From Streptomyces sp. NRRL S-118 (GTDB lineage: Bacteria; Actinomycetota; Actinomycetes; Streptomycetales; Streptomycetaceae): 64,000 bases of DNA. Shown here piece after piece: positions 8,662 to 17,148 of this stretch; within the stretch, counting starts at the first letter, position 1, and each line of letters opens with the position of its first letter. The notes beneath the pieces were generated by a model. It was not told where the DNA came from and made no database searches. It saw only the letters and a list, made by a program, of their open reading frames with translations. The DNA is taken from NCBI RefSeq assembly GCF_000716335.1, contig NZ_KL591012.1:68407-132406 (forward strand), in the 5' to 3' direction. Position numbers and translations under genes: made by a program.

Positions 8662-9582
8662 ATGACCGCTGACTCCTCTCTCGACTCGCTCGACGGGCGC
8701 TTCCGACGCGCCCTGGCCAGCCTGCGCGGCCTGGCTGTGGGAGACGCCCTGGGCTCCCAGTTCTTCGTCCCCGTCCACTACCCCCTGCTGAAGCGGCGTG
8801 AGCTCCCGCCCGGCCTCTGGCAGTGGACCGACGACACCGAGATGGCCTGTTCGGTGCTCGCCGTGCTCGCCGAGCACGGCCGGATCGACCAGGACGCGCT
8901 CGCTCGTTCCTTCGCCGTGCACCATGACTTCGACCGTGGCTACGGCCCCGCCGTCAACCGGATGCTCCGGCTGATCCGGGAAGGGGGCGACTGGCGCGAG
9001 CTGGCCGCCGGTCTCTTCAAGGGCCAGGGTTCCTGGGGCAACGGCGCAGCCATGCGGATCGCCCCGCTCGGGGCCTGGTACGCCGACGACCCCGAGCAGG
9101 CCACGCACCAGGCGGAGATCTCCTCGTACACCACCCACCAGCACCGCGAGGCCGTGGTGGGCTGCATGGCGGTGGCCGCCGCCGCCGCGCTCGCGGCCGC
9201 TCCGGACGGGCCTCCCAAGCCCGAGGAGCTCCTCGACGGCGTCATCGCGCTGGTGCCGCGCAGCGCGGTGGGCGCGGGCCTGCGCCGGGCCCGCGACATG
9301 CTGGACTACGGCGACGCCGGGACCGTGGCCGCGGTGCTCGGCTGCGGCCGGCGTACCAGCGCGCACGACACGGTGCCGTTCGCCCTGTGGTCGGCGGCGC
9401 GTGCCCTGGGCGACTTCGAGCATGCCTTCTGGACGACCGCCCAGGTGGGCGGCGACGTCGACACGACCTGCGCCATCGCCGGGGGAGTGGTGGCCGCTAC
9501 GGAGGGTGGGGCGCCGCCCGCGCAGTGGCTGGCGCGGACGGAGGAGCTTCCCGACTGGCTGCCCTCCGGCCCGACGGGCTGA
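8662..9582 (+). CDS. ADP-ribosylglycohydrolase-family protein
   Basis: This 306-residue member of the ADP-ribosylglycohydrolase family is expected to remove ADP-ribose from modified proteins or small molecules, using two magnesium ions. Metal ligands are recognisable in LWQWTDDTEMACS (about residues 53-65) and in GGDVDTTCAIAGG near residue 270. The N-terminal ASLRGLAVGDALGSQF is the conserved opening helix. A -10 element, TAGAGT (8647-8652), ends 9 bases before the ATG and no Shine-Dalgarno is seen, so the leader is very short. It appears monocistronic. A second possible ADP-ribose-handling gene, the NrtR-like one at 23.7 kb, is not adjacent. Confidence 0.88.
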   Translation: MTADSSLDSLDGRFRRALASLRGLAVGDALGSQFFVPVHYPLLKRRELPPGLWQWTDDTEMACSVLAVLAEHGRIDQDALARSFAVHHDFDRGYGPAVNRMLRLIREGGDWRELAAGLFKGQGSWGNGAAMRIAPLGAWYADDPEQATHQAEISSYTTHQHREAVVGCMAVAAAAALAAAPDGPPKPEELLDGVIALVPRSAVGAGLRRARDMLDYGDAGTVAAVLGCGRRTSAHDTVPFALWSAARALGDFEHAFWTTAQVGGDVDTTCAIAGGVVAATEGGAPPAQWLARTEELPDWLPSGPTG

Positions 9583-9644
9583 GGCCGCGCTCGACACCCG
9601 GCCGCCGGGCCGACGGTCGAAGCCTGACGGCCGGCGGGCGGATG

Positions 9645-9690
9645 CCTGCCGGCCTGCCGGCCTGCCGGTGTACCGCGTACCGCGTACCGG
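9645..9690. repeat. Two microrepeat tracts
   Basis: Three exact tandem copies of CCTGCCGG (9645-9668) are followed by TACCGCG twice and a partial copy (9671-9690). They lie in the 309-bp gap before the membrane-protein gene. A possible -10, TAGCCT, lies at about 9752. Nothing else is seen in the gap. Confidence 0.8.
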
Positions 9691-9891
9691 CCCAGTGTCA
9701 CGGTCCTGCCACAGCACCGGGCCGCCCCGCGGTGGACAGCGCGTTCAGGGCTAGCCTTTCCGCCACGCCGTCGCGTTGATCATGACAAGCGCGCCGAAGA
9801 CCACCGTGCCCCGTACGTCGCCTCAATTGCCCCAGTCGCCCCAGCGCCGCGGCGAGCCGACCTGTCCGGGACCGGTCAGGAGGGGGGTTCC

Positions 9892-11721
9892 ATGCCAGAT
9901 ACACCGTCCGCATCGCCTTCACCGTCGGATCCGCCGCCTCGGGACACGCCCCCGCCGTCGCCCTCCGGAGCGCAGTCCGAGGGCTCGGCCCCGGCTGCCG
10001 CCCGGGCCACGGCCACGTCCGCCGCCCGGGCCACGGCCGCGTCCGCCGTTCCGGCCACGGCCACGGTCCCGGCGCCGCCCAACCCCTGGCGCAGCCCTTC
10101 CCCGCCCCCGCCGGTGTCGTGGCTCGCGCGCATCCGCCCCGAGGCGCCCGGCTCCGTGCCGACGGCCACTCTCTGGTCCGTCCTGGCCACGGCAGTGCTG
10201 AGCGCCGTACTGCTCGGGGAAGGTCTCGGCCTCAACCTGTTCCTGGTCGCGATCCCCGCGGCGCTCGCCGCGTACTTCGCCGCGGCTGCCGCCGGACGCC
10301 GGCTCCGCCCGTGGACCGCGGTCTGGGGCACCGGCGGCCTCGCCCTTCTGGTGGTGCCCGCGCTCCGCGACGCCGGCTGGCCGACGTTCCTCGCCGTCGT
10401 CACCGCTGTCGGGCTGGGCTCGCTCGCACTGCACGGCAGCCGCACCTGGCGGGGCATCGTCCTCGGGCCGGTCGGCCTCGCCGAGTCCGTGGCCTCGGGC
10501 ATCGGCTGGGGCTGGCGCGGGCTGCGCGACCGTGCCGGCGGCTCGCAGGGCCGCTGGGGCCCGGTCCTGCGTACGACCGCGGTGGCCGTGGGGCTCCTCG
10601 TGGTGTTCGGTGCGCTGTTCGCGGGGGCCGACGCCGCCTTCGCCGATCTCCTCGGCTCCCTGACGCCGGACATCGACTCGGTGGCCGACACACCCCTGCG
10701 CCTCTTCCTCTTCGCGCTCGGTCTCGTCGGTGCGCTCGCCGCCGCGCGCACCGCCGCCGCCCCGCTGCGCTGGGACCGCCTGGAAGCGCGTCCCGGACGA
10801 CCCCGCGGCCGGCTGGAGTGGGCGCTTCCGCTGATCGTGCTCAACCTGCTGTTCGCCGTCTTCAACGCCGTTCAGCTCGCCGTGCTCTTCGGCGGGTACG
10901 AGAAGGTCCTCAGCGAGACGGGCCTGACCTACGCCGAGTACGCACGCCAGGGCTTCTGGCAACTGCTGTGGGCCACCCTGCTCACCCTCGTGGTCATCGC
11001 CTTCGCTCTGCGCTGGGCGCCGCGCGAGGGCGGGCGCGACCGCACCCTGGTCCGCTCCGTCCTCGGCTCGCTGTGTCTGCTGACGCTGGTCGTGGTCGCG
11101 TCGGCGCTGCGTCGCATGGACCTCTACGTCGACGCGTACGGGCTGACGCGGCTGCGGATATCCGTGGCCGCGATGGAGCTGTGGCTCGGTGTCGTCATCG
11201 TGCTCATCATGCTGGCCGGTGCCGTCGGTGCGCGCCGGCTGCCGCTGCCGCGTGCCGTCGCCGTGAGCGCCGCCGCGGGGGTCCTCGCCTTCGGCCTCAT
11301 GTCGCCGGACGCGCTGGTGGCGGAGCGGAACGTGCAGCGGTACGAGACGACGGGCAAGATCGACATCGGTTACCTGGACGGGCTGTCGGCCGACGCCGCA
11401 CCGGCTCTCGACCGGCTGCCCGAGCCGCTGCGCTCCTGTGCCCTCCGTACCATCGAGGCGGATCTGGAGGGCGAGGACGAGCCCTGGTACGCGGCCAGTT
11501 GGGGCGAGCGCCGAGCCCGGGGCATCCTCGCCGAGCGCGCGGTCAAGACGAACGGATACTCCTGCACGCCGGAGCGCAACGGCATCGAGGACGAGTTCGG
11601 CCACGGCGGCGAGTCCGGCGAGTCGGGTGACTTCGGCGGCTCCGGTGACCCCGGCGGCTACGTCCCGCACGTCGGCCCGCTCGTCCCGCACGGCCCGCAG
11701 GGCCCGTACAGCGGGCCCTGA
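9892..11721 (+). CDS. DUF4173/DUF4153-type membrane protein
   Basis: This 609-residue integral membrane protein has a disordered N-terminus of about 70 residues rich in Pro, Ser and Ala. About 10-11 hydrophobic segments span residues 85-465. The segment GLTYAEYARQGFWQLLWATL near residue 345 is typical of the DUF4173 group. A predicted soluble domain follows (SADAAPALDRLPEPLRSCAL) and the tail is Gly/Ser/Pro-rich. The family has no assigned function. The ATG at 9892 follows GGAGGGGGG. It is convergent with the MFS exporter gene, and a 9-bp terminator stem overlaps its stop codon. Confidence 0.8.
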   Translation: MPDTPSASPSPSDPPPRDTPPPSPSGAQSEGSAPAAARATATSAARATAASAVPATATVPAPPNPWRSPSPPPPVSWLARIRPEAPGSVPTATLWSVLATAVLSAVLLGEGLGLNLFLVAIPAALAAYFAAAAAGRRLRPWTAVWGTGGLALLVVPALRDAGWPTFLAVVTAVGLGSLALHGSRTWRGIVLGPVGLAESVASGIGWGWRGLRDRAGGSQGRWGPVLRTTAVAVGLLVVFGALFAGADAAFADLLGSLTPDIDSVADTPLRLFLFALGLVGALAAARTAAAPLRWDRLEARPGRPRGRLEWALPLIVLNLLFAVFNAVQLAVLFGGYEKVLSETGLTYAEYARQGFWQLLWATLLTLVVIAFALRWAPREGGRDRTLVRSVLGSLCLLTLVVVASALRRMDLYVDAYGLTRLRISVAAMELWLGVVIVLIMLAGAVGARRLPLPRAVAVSAAAGVLAFGLMSPDALVAERNVQRYETTGKIDIGYLDGLSADAAPALDRLPEPLRSCALRTIEADLEGEDEPWYAASWGERRARGILAERAVKTNGYSCTPERNGIEDEFGHGGESGESGDFGGSGDPGGYVPHVGPLVPHGPQGPYSGP

Positions 11722-11734
11722 GACCAGGGCCCGC
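11711..11734. terminator. Bidirectional terminator overlapping a stop codon
   Basis: GCGGGCCCT (11711-11719) pairs perfectly with AGGGCCCGC (11726-11734) around a 6-base loop. The hairpin includes the TGA of the membrane-protein gene and faces the convergent MFS gene. Confidence 0.6.
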
Positions 11735-11784
11735 GGCGGCCGGGCCCGCCGGGAGCGGTGAAGCGGTTGAAGGCGGTGGAGGCG

Positions 11785-13341
11785 CTAGGCAGCCGGTGGC
11801 CCCGCCGCCTCCGCCGTGCCGCTGAGCGCCGCCAGGTCGCTCTTGCGGACGCGGATGACGATCAGCGCGGTGAGCAGCGCCAGGCCCACCATGGCGACCG
11901 CCGCCGTGAATGCCGTCGAGATCCCGTGGGTCAGCACCTCGTGCGACCACGGGGCCGGCAGCTGGTGCGTCCGGGCGAACTCGGCCTGCTGCTCGGGCGT
12001 CGCGTGGGCCAGGAAGTCCCGCGCCTGCTTGTCCCCTTCCTCGCGGCTCGCCGTGCCGAAGACCGTCACCAGGATGGAAAGACCCAGCGAGCCGCCCACC
12101 TGCTGGGTCGCGTTCAGCAGTCCGGAGGCCGCGCCCGCCTCGTGCTGGGCGACCCCCGACACGGCGGTGAGCGTCAGCGTCACGAAGTTCAGGCCCATGC
12201 CGAAGCCGAAGAGCACCATGGGGCCGAGTACGCCGGTCACGTAGGAGCTGTCGGGGGAGATGAAGGTCTGCCAGAGGAGGCCCACGCCGGTGAGAGCGGA
12301 ACCCGTCACCATGAAGGGCTTGGGGCCGAGGACGGGGAGCAGCCGCTGCGAGAGCCCGGCGCCCGTGATGATCGCCACCGTCACGGGCAGGAACGCCAGA
12401 CCGGCCTCGATCGGGCTGTAGCCGAGGACGTTCTGTACGAACAGGACGATGAAGAAGAACATGCCGAACATCGCCGCGGCCAGGCTCAGCATGATGACGT
12501 ACGTACCCGATCGGTTCCGGTCGGCGAACATCCTGAGCGGCGTGATGGGCTCACGTGCCCGTGACTCGACGACCGCGAAGGCAGCCAGCAGGACGACGGC
12601 GGCGACGAAGGACGCGACGGTGAGCGAGTCCCGCCAGCCCTCCTCGGAGGCGCGGATGAAGCCGTAGACGAGCGAGGCCATGCCCAGCGTGCTGGTCAGC
12701 GCACCGGCGATGTCGAAGCGGCCGGGGTGGCGCTCGGACTCGGTGATGTAGAGCGGTGTGAGGAAGGCGATCAGCGCGCCGATCGGTACGTTGACGAAGA
12801 GCACCCAGCGCCAGTCCAGCCACTCGGTGAGCATGCCGCCGGCCAGAAGCCCGATCGCGCCACCACCGGCCGAGACGGCGGCGAAGACACCGAACGCCCG
12901 GTTCCGTTCCGGTCCTTCAGGGAACGTCGTGGTGATGAGAGCGAGCGAGGTGGGCGAGGCTATCGCGCCGCCCACGCCCTGGAGTGCGCGTGCCGCGAGC
13001 AACTGCCAGGGCTCCTGCGCGAATCCGCCCAGCAGGGAGGCGAAGGTGAACAGCAGGATGCCGGTCATGAAGACCCGGCGGCGCCCCAGGATGTCGCCCG
13101 CCCGGCCGCCGAGCAGCAGCAGACCGCCGAAGGTGAGCGTGTAGGCGCTCAGCACCCAGGAGAGGTCGGTGGTCGAGAAGGAGAGGGCTTCCTGGATGTG
13201 CGGCAGCGCGATGTTCACGATCGTGGCGTCGAGCACCACCATCAACTGGCAGGCCGCGATGACGGTCAGGGCGATTCCGGGGCGGCCTTCCCGGCGGGCC
13301 TGGCCGGGCGTGACCTGTGTTTTCAACGGAGAGGTTGGCAC
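11785..13341 (-). CDS. MFS drug exporter (DHA2, 14-helix type)
   Basis: This proton-driven multidrug efflux transporter of the DHA2 family is about 518 residues with 14 predicted helices. Family motifs are visible: MVVLDATIVNIALPHIQ (motif D1, helix 1), GGRAGDILGRRRVFMTG (motif A) and ARALQGVGGAIASPTSLAL (motif B). VSAGGGAIGLLAGGMLTEWL is the antiporter motif C. The GTG at 13341 was preferred to the ATG at 13359 because GGGGGA sits 7 bases before it. The gene diverges from the tetR gene, and the intergenic region holds two 22-bp palindromes, so TetR control is very likely. The substrate cannot be inferred. Confidence 0.93.
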   Translation of the reverse strand: MPTSPLKTQVTPGQARREGRPGIALTVIAACQLMVVLDATIVNIALPHIQEALSFSTTDLSWVLSAYTLTFGGLLLLGGRAGDILGRRRVFMTGILLFTFASLLGGFAQEPWQLLAARALQGVGGAIASPTSLALITTTFPEGPERNRAFGVFAAVSAGGGAIGLLAGGMLTEWLDWRWVLFVNVPIGALIAFLTPLYITESERHPGRFDIAGALTSTLGMASLVYGFIRASEEGWRDSLTVASFVAAVVLLAAFAVVESRAREPITPLRMFADRNRSGTYVIMLSLAAAMFGMFFFIVLFVQNVLGYSPIEAGLAFLPVTVAIITGAGLSQRLLPVLGPKPFMVTGSALTGVGLLWQTFISPDSSYVTGVLGPMVLFGFGMGLNFVTLTLTAVSGVAQHEAGAASGLLNATQQVGGSLGLSILVTVFGTASREEGDKQARDFLAHATPEQQAEFARTHQLPAPWSHEVLTHGISTAFTAAVAMVGLALLTALIVIRVRKSDLAALSGTAEAAGPPAA

Positions 13342-13363
13342 TATGGGTCCCCCACACATGAGT

Positions 13364-13385
13364 CAGTGAACGTATCCGTTCACTG
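13364..13385. promoter_or_regulatory. TetR-type operator 1
   Basis: A 22-bp palindrome has 9-bp arms, CAGTGAACG and CGTTCACTG, around TATC. It is 23 bp upstream of the MFS start. The arms are identical to those of a second palindrome at 13412-13433, with centres 48 bp apart. Confidence 0.88.
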
Positions 13386-13411
13386 TTGTCGCAACGGTAG
13401 TGAGTCCCCGT

Positions 13412-13433
13412 CAGTGAACGCAAGCGTTCACTG
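13412..13433. promoter_or_regulatory. TetR-type operator 2
   Basis: This is a second 22-bp palindrome with the same 9-bp arms, here around CAAG. It lies 46 bp upstream of the tetR start. One operator per divergent promoter is the simplest reading. Confidence 0.88.
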
Positions 13434-13478
13434 TCCTCCGCTTCCGTCCAAAGGAACCGCTCTGATGGAGAGTTGTTG

Positions 13479-14105
13479 ATGGTTGCCATGCGTTCGCCGG
13501 CCACCGCTCGGTCGCAGCCGGTGCCCTCGCGGCGCCGGGGTCCCGTACTGGAACAGGCCATTCTCGAAGCCGCTCTGGAGCAGTTGAGCACCGTCGGCTG
13601 GAACGGTCTGACCATGGAGGGGGTCGCCGCCGGTGCCCGGACCGGCAAGGCCGCCGTCTATCGGCGCTGGCCCTCCAAGGAGGACCTCGTCGTGGAGGCG
13701 CTGCGCTCCGGACTCCCGTCGTTCGAGCAGGCTCCTGACCGCGGGAGCGTGCGCGACGACCTGTACGAGCTCTGTCTGCGCATGCGCGACGTGATGTTCT
13801 CCAGGCCGGGCTGTGCGCTGCGGTCAGTGCTTCACGAATGCGACAGCGTGACGGCGGAGAGGTTCCACGAGGTGATCGTCAGTGGCGTGATCGAGCCCTC
13901 CGCGCAGCTCTTCCGTCAGGTCGTACGCCGTGGAATCGAGCGCGGAGAAGCCCGGGCGGACGCAATGGACGACATGGTCAGGGACGTGATCCCGGCCATT
14001 CTCATGTACCGGGCGAAGGTGTGCGGGAGCGAATGGACGGACGTCGATATCGCGGAGATGATCGACCGGGTGATGGTGCCGCTGCTGCGGCCGGCGGCTG
14101 GTTGA
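13479..14105 (+). CDS. TetR-family repressor of the adjacent exporter
   Basis: This 208-residue TetR/AcrR regulator has an N-terminal DNA-binding domain at about residues 20-70, with the helix-turn-helix [19 protein letters not shown]. The C-terminal half is an all-helical ligand-binding domain of the TetR_C_11 style. The ATG at 13479 is preferred to the TTG at 13473 because GGAG (13467-13470) is 8 bases away. The gene is divergent from the MFS exporter and separated by two matching operators. The expected job is to repress both genes until an efflux substrate binds. The ligand is unknown. Confidence 0.92.
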   Translation: MVAMRSPATARSQPVPSRRRGPVLEQAILEAALEQLSTVGWNGLTMEGVAAGARTGKAAVYRRWPSKEDLVVEALRSGLPSFEQAPDRGSVRDDLYELCLRMRDVMFSRPGCALRSVLHECDSVTAERFHEVIVSGVIEPSAQLFRQVVRRGIERGEARADAMDDMVRDVIPAILMYRAKVCGSEWTDVDIAEMIDRVMVPLLRPAAG

Positions 14106-14570
14106 CACCCCCGCGACCGGCGGCTGGGCCGGTGTGCCGACTCGAGCGGCCCGGCCGGTCGGCCGTCCGTCCGCCCGCCCGTCGGCCGGGCTCGCTCGGG
14201 TACGCCGGGTCCGGGGCGGCCCGGTCGCGGTGCTCGGCGGCGGGCGGCCCGGCAGGACCGGTGGCTGCCGGGGCGGTACGGACGGGGCGCCGGGGCTCCG
14301 CGGCTCCCTGGTTCCGGCTCCGGCGTGGTCCGGTGCCTCGTGGTGGCCTGGCACCGGCCTGGTCCAGTGCCCGGGAGTGGCCTGGTACCGGCCTGGCCCG
14401 GGTCCCGGGCTCCGGCGTGGTCCGGTGGTCCGGTCGTGGTCCGGCTCCGGCCTGTGCCGGCCCTGGCCCTGGTCTGCTCCGGCCTCGGCCCCGGCCCGGC
14501 TTCGGCCTGATGGCGGCTGCCCGTGGAGGGCCGGGCGGACGCGGTGGTCGGCGAGATCGCAATCCCGGTG
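14106..14570. other. GC-rich low-complexity intergenic tract
   Basis: This half-kilobase before rnhB is dominated by degenerate repeats of CTCCGGC, CTGGTCC and GGTCCGG words, densest at 14310-14510. One strand is open for long stretches in several frames, but the predicted peptides are pure Gly/Pro/Arg composition artefacts. I see no gene in it. Confidence 0.6.
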
Positions 14571-14598
14571 TTGCAGGCGGGGCCGGGCGGCGTAACCT
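14571..14598 (+). promoter_or_regulatory. Promoter of rnhB
   Basis: TTGCAG (14571-14576) and TAACCT (14593-14598) are separated by 16 bp and resemble a HrdB-type promoter. The ATG begins only 10 bases after the -10 box and no ribosome-binding site exists, so the leader should be nearly absent. Confidence 0.6.
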
Positions 14599-14608
14599 AT
14601 CTGGCGCC

Positions 14609-15319
14609 ATGCCGTACGAACCACCCACCCACACCGTCGAGCGCTCGATCCGGGCGACCACCGGCGCCAAGATCATCGCCGGAGTCGACGAAGTCGGACG
14701 CGGGGCGTGGGCCGGGCCGGTCACGGTCTGCGCTGCGATCACCGGACTGCGCCGGCCCCCCATCGGCCTCACCGACTCCAAGCTCATCACCCCGAAGCGC
14801 CGCGGCGAACTCGCCGAGGAGCTGGAGAAGTGGGTGACGTCGTACGCGCTCGGCCACTCCTCGCCCGAGGAGATCGACGAGCTCGGCATGACCGCGGCGC
14901 TCCGGCTCGCGGCGGTCCGTGCTCTGGACGGTCTCCCGGTGCGGCCCGACGCGGTGATCCTCGACGGCAAGCACGACTACCTCGGCAACCCCTGGCAGGT
15001 CCGTACGGTGATCAAGGGCGACCAGTCCTGCGTCGCGGTCGCGGCGGCCTCGGTGATCGCCAAGGTGCGGCGGGACGCGATGATGGCCGAACTGGAAGCG
15101 GAGTCCGCGCAATACGCGGCGTTCGGTTTCGCGGCCAACGCCGGTTATCCCTCCCCGGTGCACAAGGCGGCGCTGCGGGAGTGGGGGCCGACGCCGTACC
15201 ACCGCCTGACGTGGGCGTACCTGGACGCGCTGCCCCAGTGGCGGCACCTCAAGAAGGTCCGTATCTCCGCGGAGGCGGCCGCACTGGAAAGCGGGGGCCA
15301 GCTGGGCTTCGACTTCTGA
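14609..15319 (+). CDS. rnhB: Ribonuclease HII
   Basis: This enzyme removes ribonucleotides misincorporated in DNA and RNA primers by cutting RNA-DNA hybrids. It is 236 residues, normal for actinobacterial RNase HII. The signature [14 protein letters not shown] near residue 24 supplies the first Asp-Glu pair. [10 protein letters not shown] provides the next Asp, and the conserved [18 protein letters not shown] follows. Another conserved block, [17 protein letters not shown], includes the GY..P segment. The ATG at 14609 directly follows a -10 element and lacks a Shine-Dalgarno. It opens a group of forward and reverse genes with nucleic-acid themes that ends with recQ. Confidence 0.96.
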   Translation: MPYEPPTHTVERSIRATTGAKIIAGVDEVGRGAWAGPVTVCAAITGLRRPPIGLTDSKLITPKRRGELAEELEKWVTSYALGHSSPEEIDELGMTAALRLAAVRALDGLPVRPDAVILDGKHDYLGNPWQVRTVIKGDQSCVAVAAASVIAKVRRDAMMAELEAESAQYAAFGFAANAGYPSPVHKAALREWGPTPYHRLTWAYLDALPQWRHLKKVRISAEAAALESGGQLGFDF

Positions 15320-15410
15320 ACCCTCCGGCAGTCCCCGGCTGAACAGCCGTGCCGCGTACATGCGCCACCCGCCGATGCCGTTCGCACCGGCGTTTGATAG
15401 ACATCCATTC

Positions 15411-16067
15411 ATGCCTCTCATCCCCGAGGAGCCTCAGATTCACGAGAGTGCCCAGGGTCCCCGCGCCACTCCGGCCCCCGGCCGTCCCGCGCCGACCCCC
15501 CGTCCCGTACCCGGTCCGCGTACTGCGGCCTCGCCGCGTCCCGGCCGTCCGGGCCCCGCTCCCGCCAGGCCCACGCCTCCGGCGCCGCGCCCGCACAGCG
15601 GTGCCGGGCCGGCCCCTTCGCCCGCTGCCTCCCCGTCGTCCCCGCCCAGGCCGGAGAATCGTTCCGCGTCCCGGACCCGGCCGCAGATCCAGCTGATCCC
15701 CGCCCCGCCGGCCGGTGCGCTGGACGCGGCCGAGGAGGCCGTGGACCTGCTGCTCGAGACCGGTCGTGCTCCGGGCGACATCCTGGTCCTCACCACCGGT
15801 GAGCAGCACCCGTGGGCGACGCACGAGCTGTCCTTCGGCGACGCCGCCTACTGGGCTCAGCACGACGCCCGCGACGACGTCTTCTTCGCCGACGCTTCCG
15901 CCGTGGAGCGTGCCGCGCTGCGGCCCGTGGTGGTCGTGGCGGTCAACGGTGGCGACGCCGAGGTGGCTGCCCGGGCGCTGCCCGCCGCGCTGACGCGGGC
16001 AGGTGCGCTGCTGATCGTCTGCGGCGACCCGCAGCTGATCAACTCCGTGCTGGGCGCGGGCGTCTGA
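15411..16067 (+). CDS. Hypothetical protein with helicase-like C-terminal segment
   Basis: This 218-residue protein has a disordered Pro/Ala/Arg-rich N-terminal half (about residues 10-95) and a folded C-terminal half. The folded part reads APGDILVLTTGEQHPWATHE, later RPVVVVAVNGG, and ends LLIVCGDPQLINSVLG. The order (a DILVLT strand, then RPVVVVAV, then a closing strand) resembles the C-terminal half of UvrD-type SF1 helicases. The helicase core is absent. That resemblance is inference from pattern only. The ATG at 15411 is chosen over 15360 because the upstream part does not look coding. It stands between rnhB and recQ. Confidence 0.7.
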   Translation: MPLIPEEPQIHESAQGPRATPAPGRPAPTPRPVPGPRTAASPRPGRPGPAPARPTPPAPRPHSGAGPAPSPAASPSSPPRPENRSASRTRPQIQLIPAPPAGALDAAEEAVDLLLETGRAPGDILVLTTGEQHPWATHELSFGDAAYWAQHDARDDVFFADASAVERAALRPVVVVAVNGGDAEVAARALPAALTRAGALLIVCGDPQLINSVLGAGV

Positions 16068-16238
16068 CGCCAGGGCCTGGGTCGTGGGGCCCGGTGGCCC
16101 GCTCGGCGCACCCCGCACTGCGCGGGGGCGCGGCACAGCGGCCCACCGGTGGACGACGCCCGGTGGCCGGCCACGGTCCGGCGCGGACTCTTCGGGTCCT
16201 TGCCTCCGGTGGCCGCCATGCGGTGGGAGTTGTCCCCA

Positions 16239-16335
16239 GCGTGCCGCTGTGCGGTGAGGGGGCCGTCCTCACCGCGGTGCTGTGCGGTGAGGAGGTCGTC
16301 CTCAGCGTGCCGCTGTACGGCGCAGGGGTTCGGCC
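16239..16335. repeat. Imperfect direct repeats
   Basis: Three imperfect direct copies of a GTGCCGCTGTGCGGTGAGG-like word lie between two convergent hypothetical genes. The tract also contains self-complementary GAGG/CCTC segments and may act as a transcription end. Confidence 0.5.
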
Positions 16336-16931
16336 GCGCCGCCGGCGGTCCGTGGGGCGGGGAGTCCTACGTCGGCCGAGGAGTCCGCGAGGTCTCCCGG
16401 CTTGGACCGGGAGTGGGGGCGTCGGCCGCCGCGGCCTTCGCCCAGCACCTGCCAGCCGCTCTCGGTCAGCGTGATGTACGCCCCGCAGCGCAGCCCGTGC
16501 AGGGTGCATGCGTCGCGCAGGCCCCACATCCAGGCCCCGTCCTCCTCCGTCCAGCGCTCGTCGCCCTCGCGGCAGTAGAGCAGGACCGCGGTGCGCACCG
16601 GGGTGCGGCGCCGCAGGTCGTGCGGGACGACCCTGCGCAGGTGCGCGAGCAGCGCGTTGCGGAACTCCCACCCGTCCGCGGCAACGGGCCGCCGCGTGAA
16701 CGAGGCGCTGGCAGTGAGCCGTTCCTCGTGGTCGAGGACGGCGACGACCGCGGTCGCCGGCGTCGGCCGGTGGCGGGCGTGCAGGCCGCTGACAACCTCG
16801 CGGGGGTTGCGCAGCAGCGGAATCCCCGCCGCTGCCCACTCGGCGGGTTCGAGCATTCGGGCAAGTCGGCTGGGAGAGTCGGCCGGGCCGGTGAGCGAGG
16901 TGGCTGCGGACGGAGCGAATCCGAAGGTCAC
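16302..16931 (-). CDS. Conserved-looking hypothetical protein, 209 aa
   Basis: I do not recognise the family. It is a soluble alpha-beta protein. Distinct blocks are TAVVAVLDHEERLTASASFT (about residues 46-65), a hydrophobic AVLLYCREGDERWTEEDGAW (about 105-124), and LRDACTLHGLRCGAYITLTE. The basic tail is low-complexity. The GTG at 16931 was chosen because GGGAGG lies just before it and the sequence further upstream is intergenic in character. It is followed upstream, on the same strand, by recQ with a 217-bp gap, so it may be transcribed after recQ or alone. A link to DNA repair is context inference only. Confidence 0.7.
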   Translation of the reverse strand: MTFGFAPSAATSLTGPADSPSRLARMLEPAEWAAAGIPLLRNPREVVSGLHARHRPTPATAVVAVLDHEERLTASASFTRRPVAADGWEFRNALLAHLRRVVPHDLRRRTPVRTAVLLYCREGDERWTEEDGAWMWGLRDACTLHGLRCGAYITLTESGWQVLGEGRGGRRPHSRSKPGDLADSSADVGLPAPRTAGGAAEPLRRTAAR

Positions 16932-17148
16932 GGTCCTCCCTTCGCATACGCGCCCACAGAGCGGGCAGGGTCGAGTGGGGGCGCACCGCGGCACAGCCCT
17001 TCGGACCGCGAACGGACCGTGCGGGGGGCGGTCTCCAATTCTGTCGGGCGCAACGGGCAGGCGGCAACGAGCAATTGACGCCACTGCCTGGTATGGGCTG
17101 GTATGACACTCATATCCTGCCCCGTGGAGCCCCTGCTGACGCGTCGTG

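Noticed and set aside
14134-14595. Small open frames in the GC-rich tract before rnhB
   Set aside because: The predicted peptides are repetitive Gly/Pro/Arg strings and no ribosome-binding site or conserved motif was seen.
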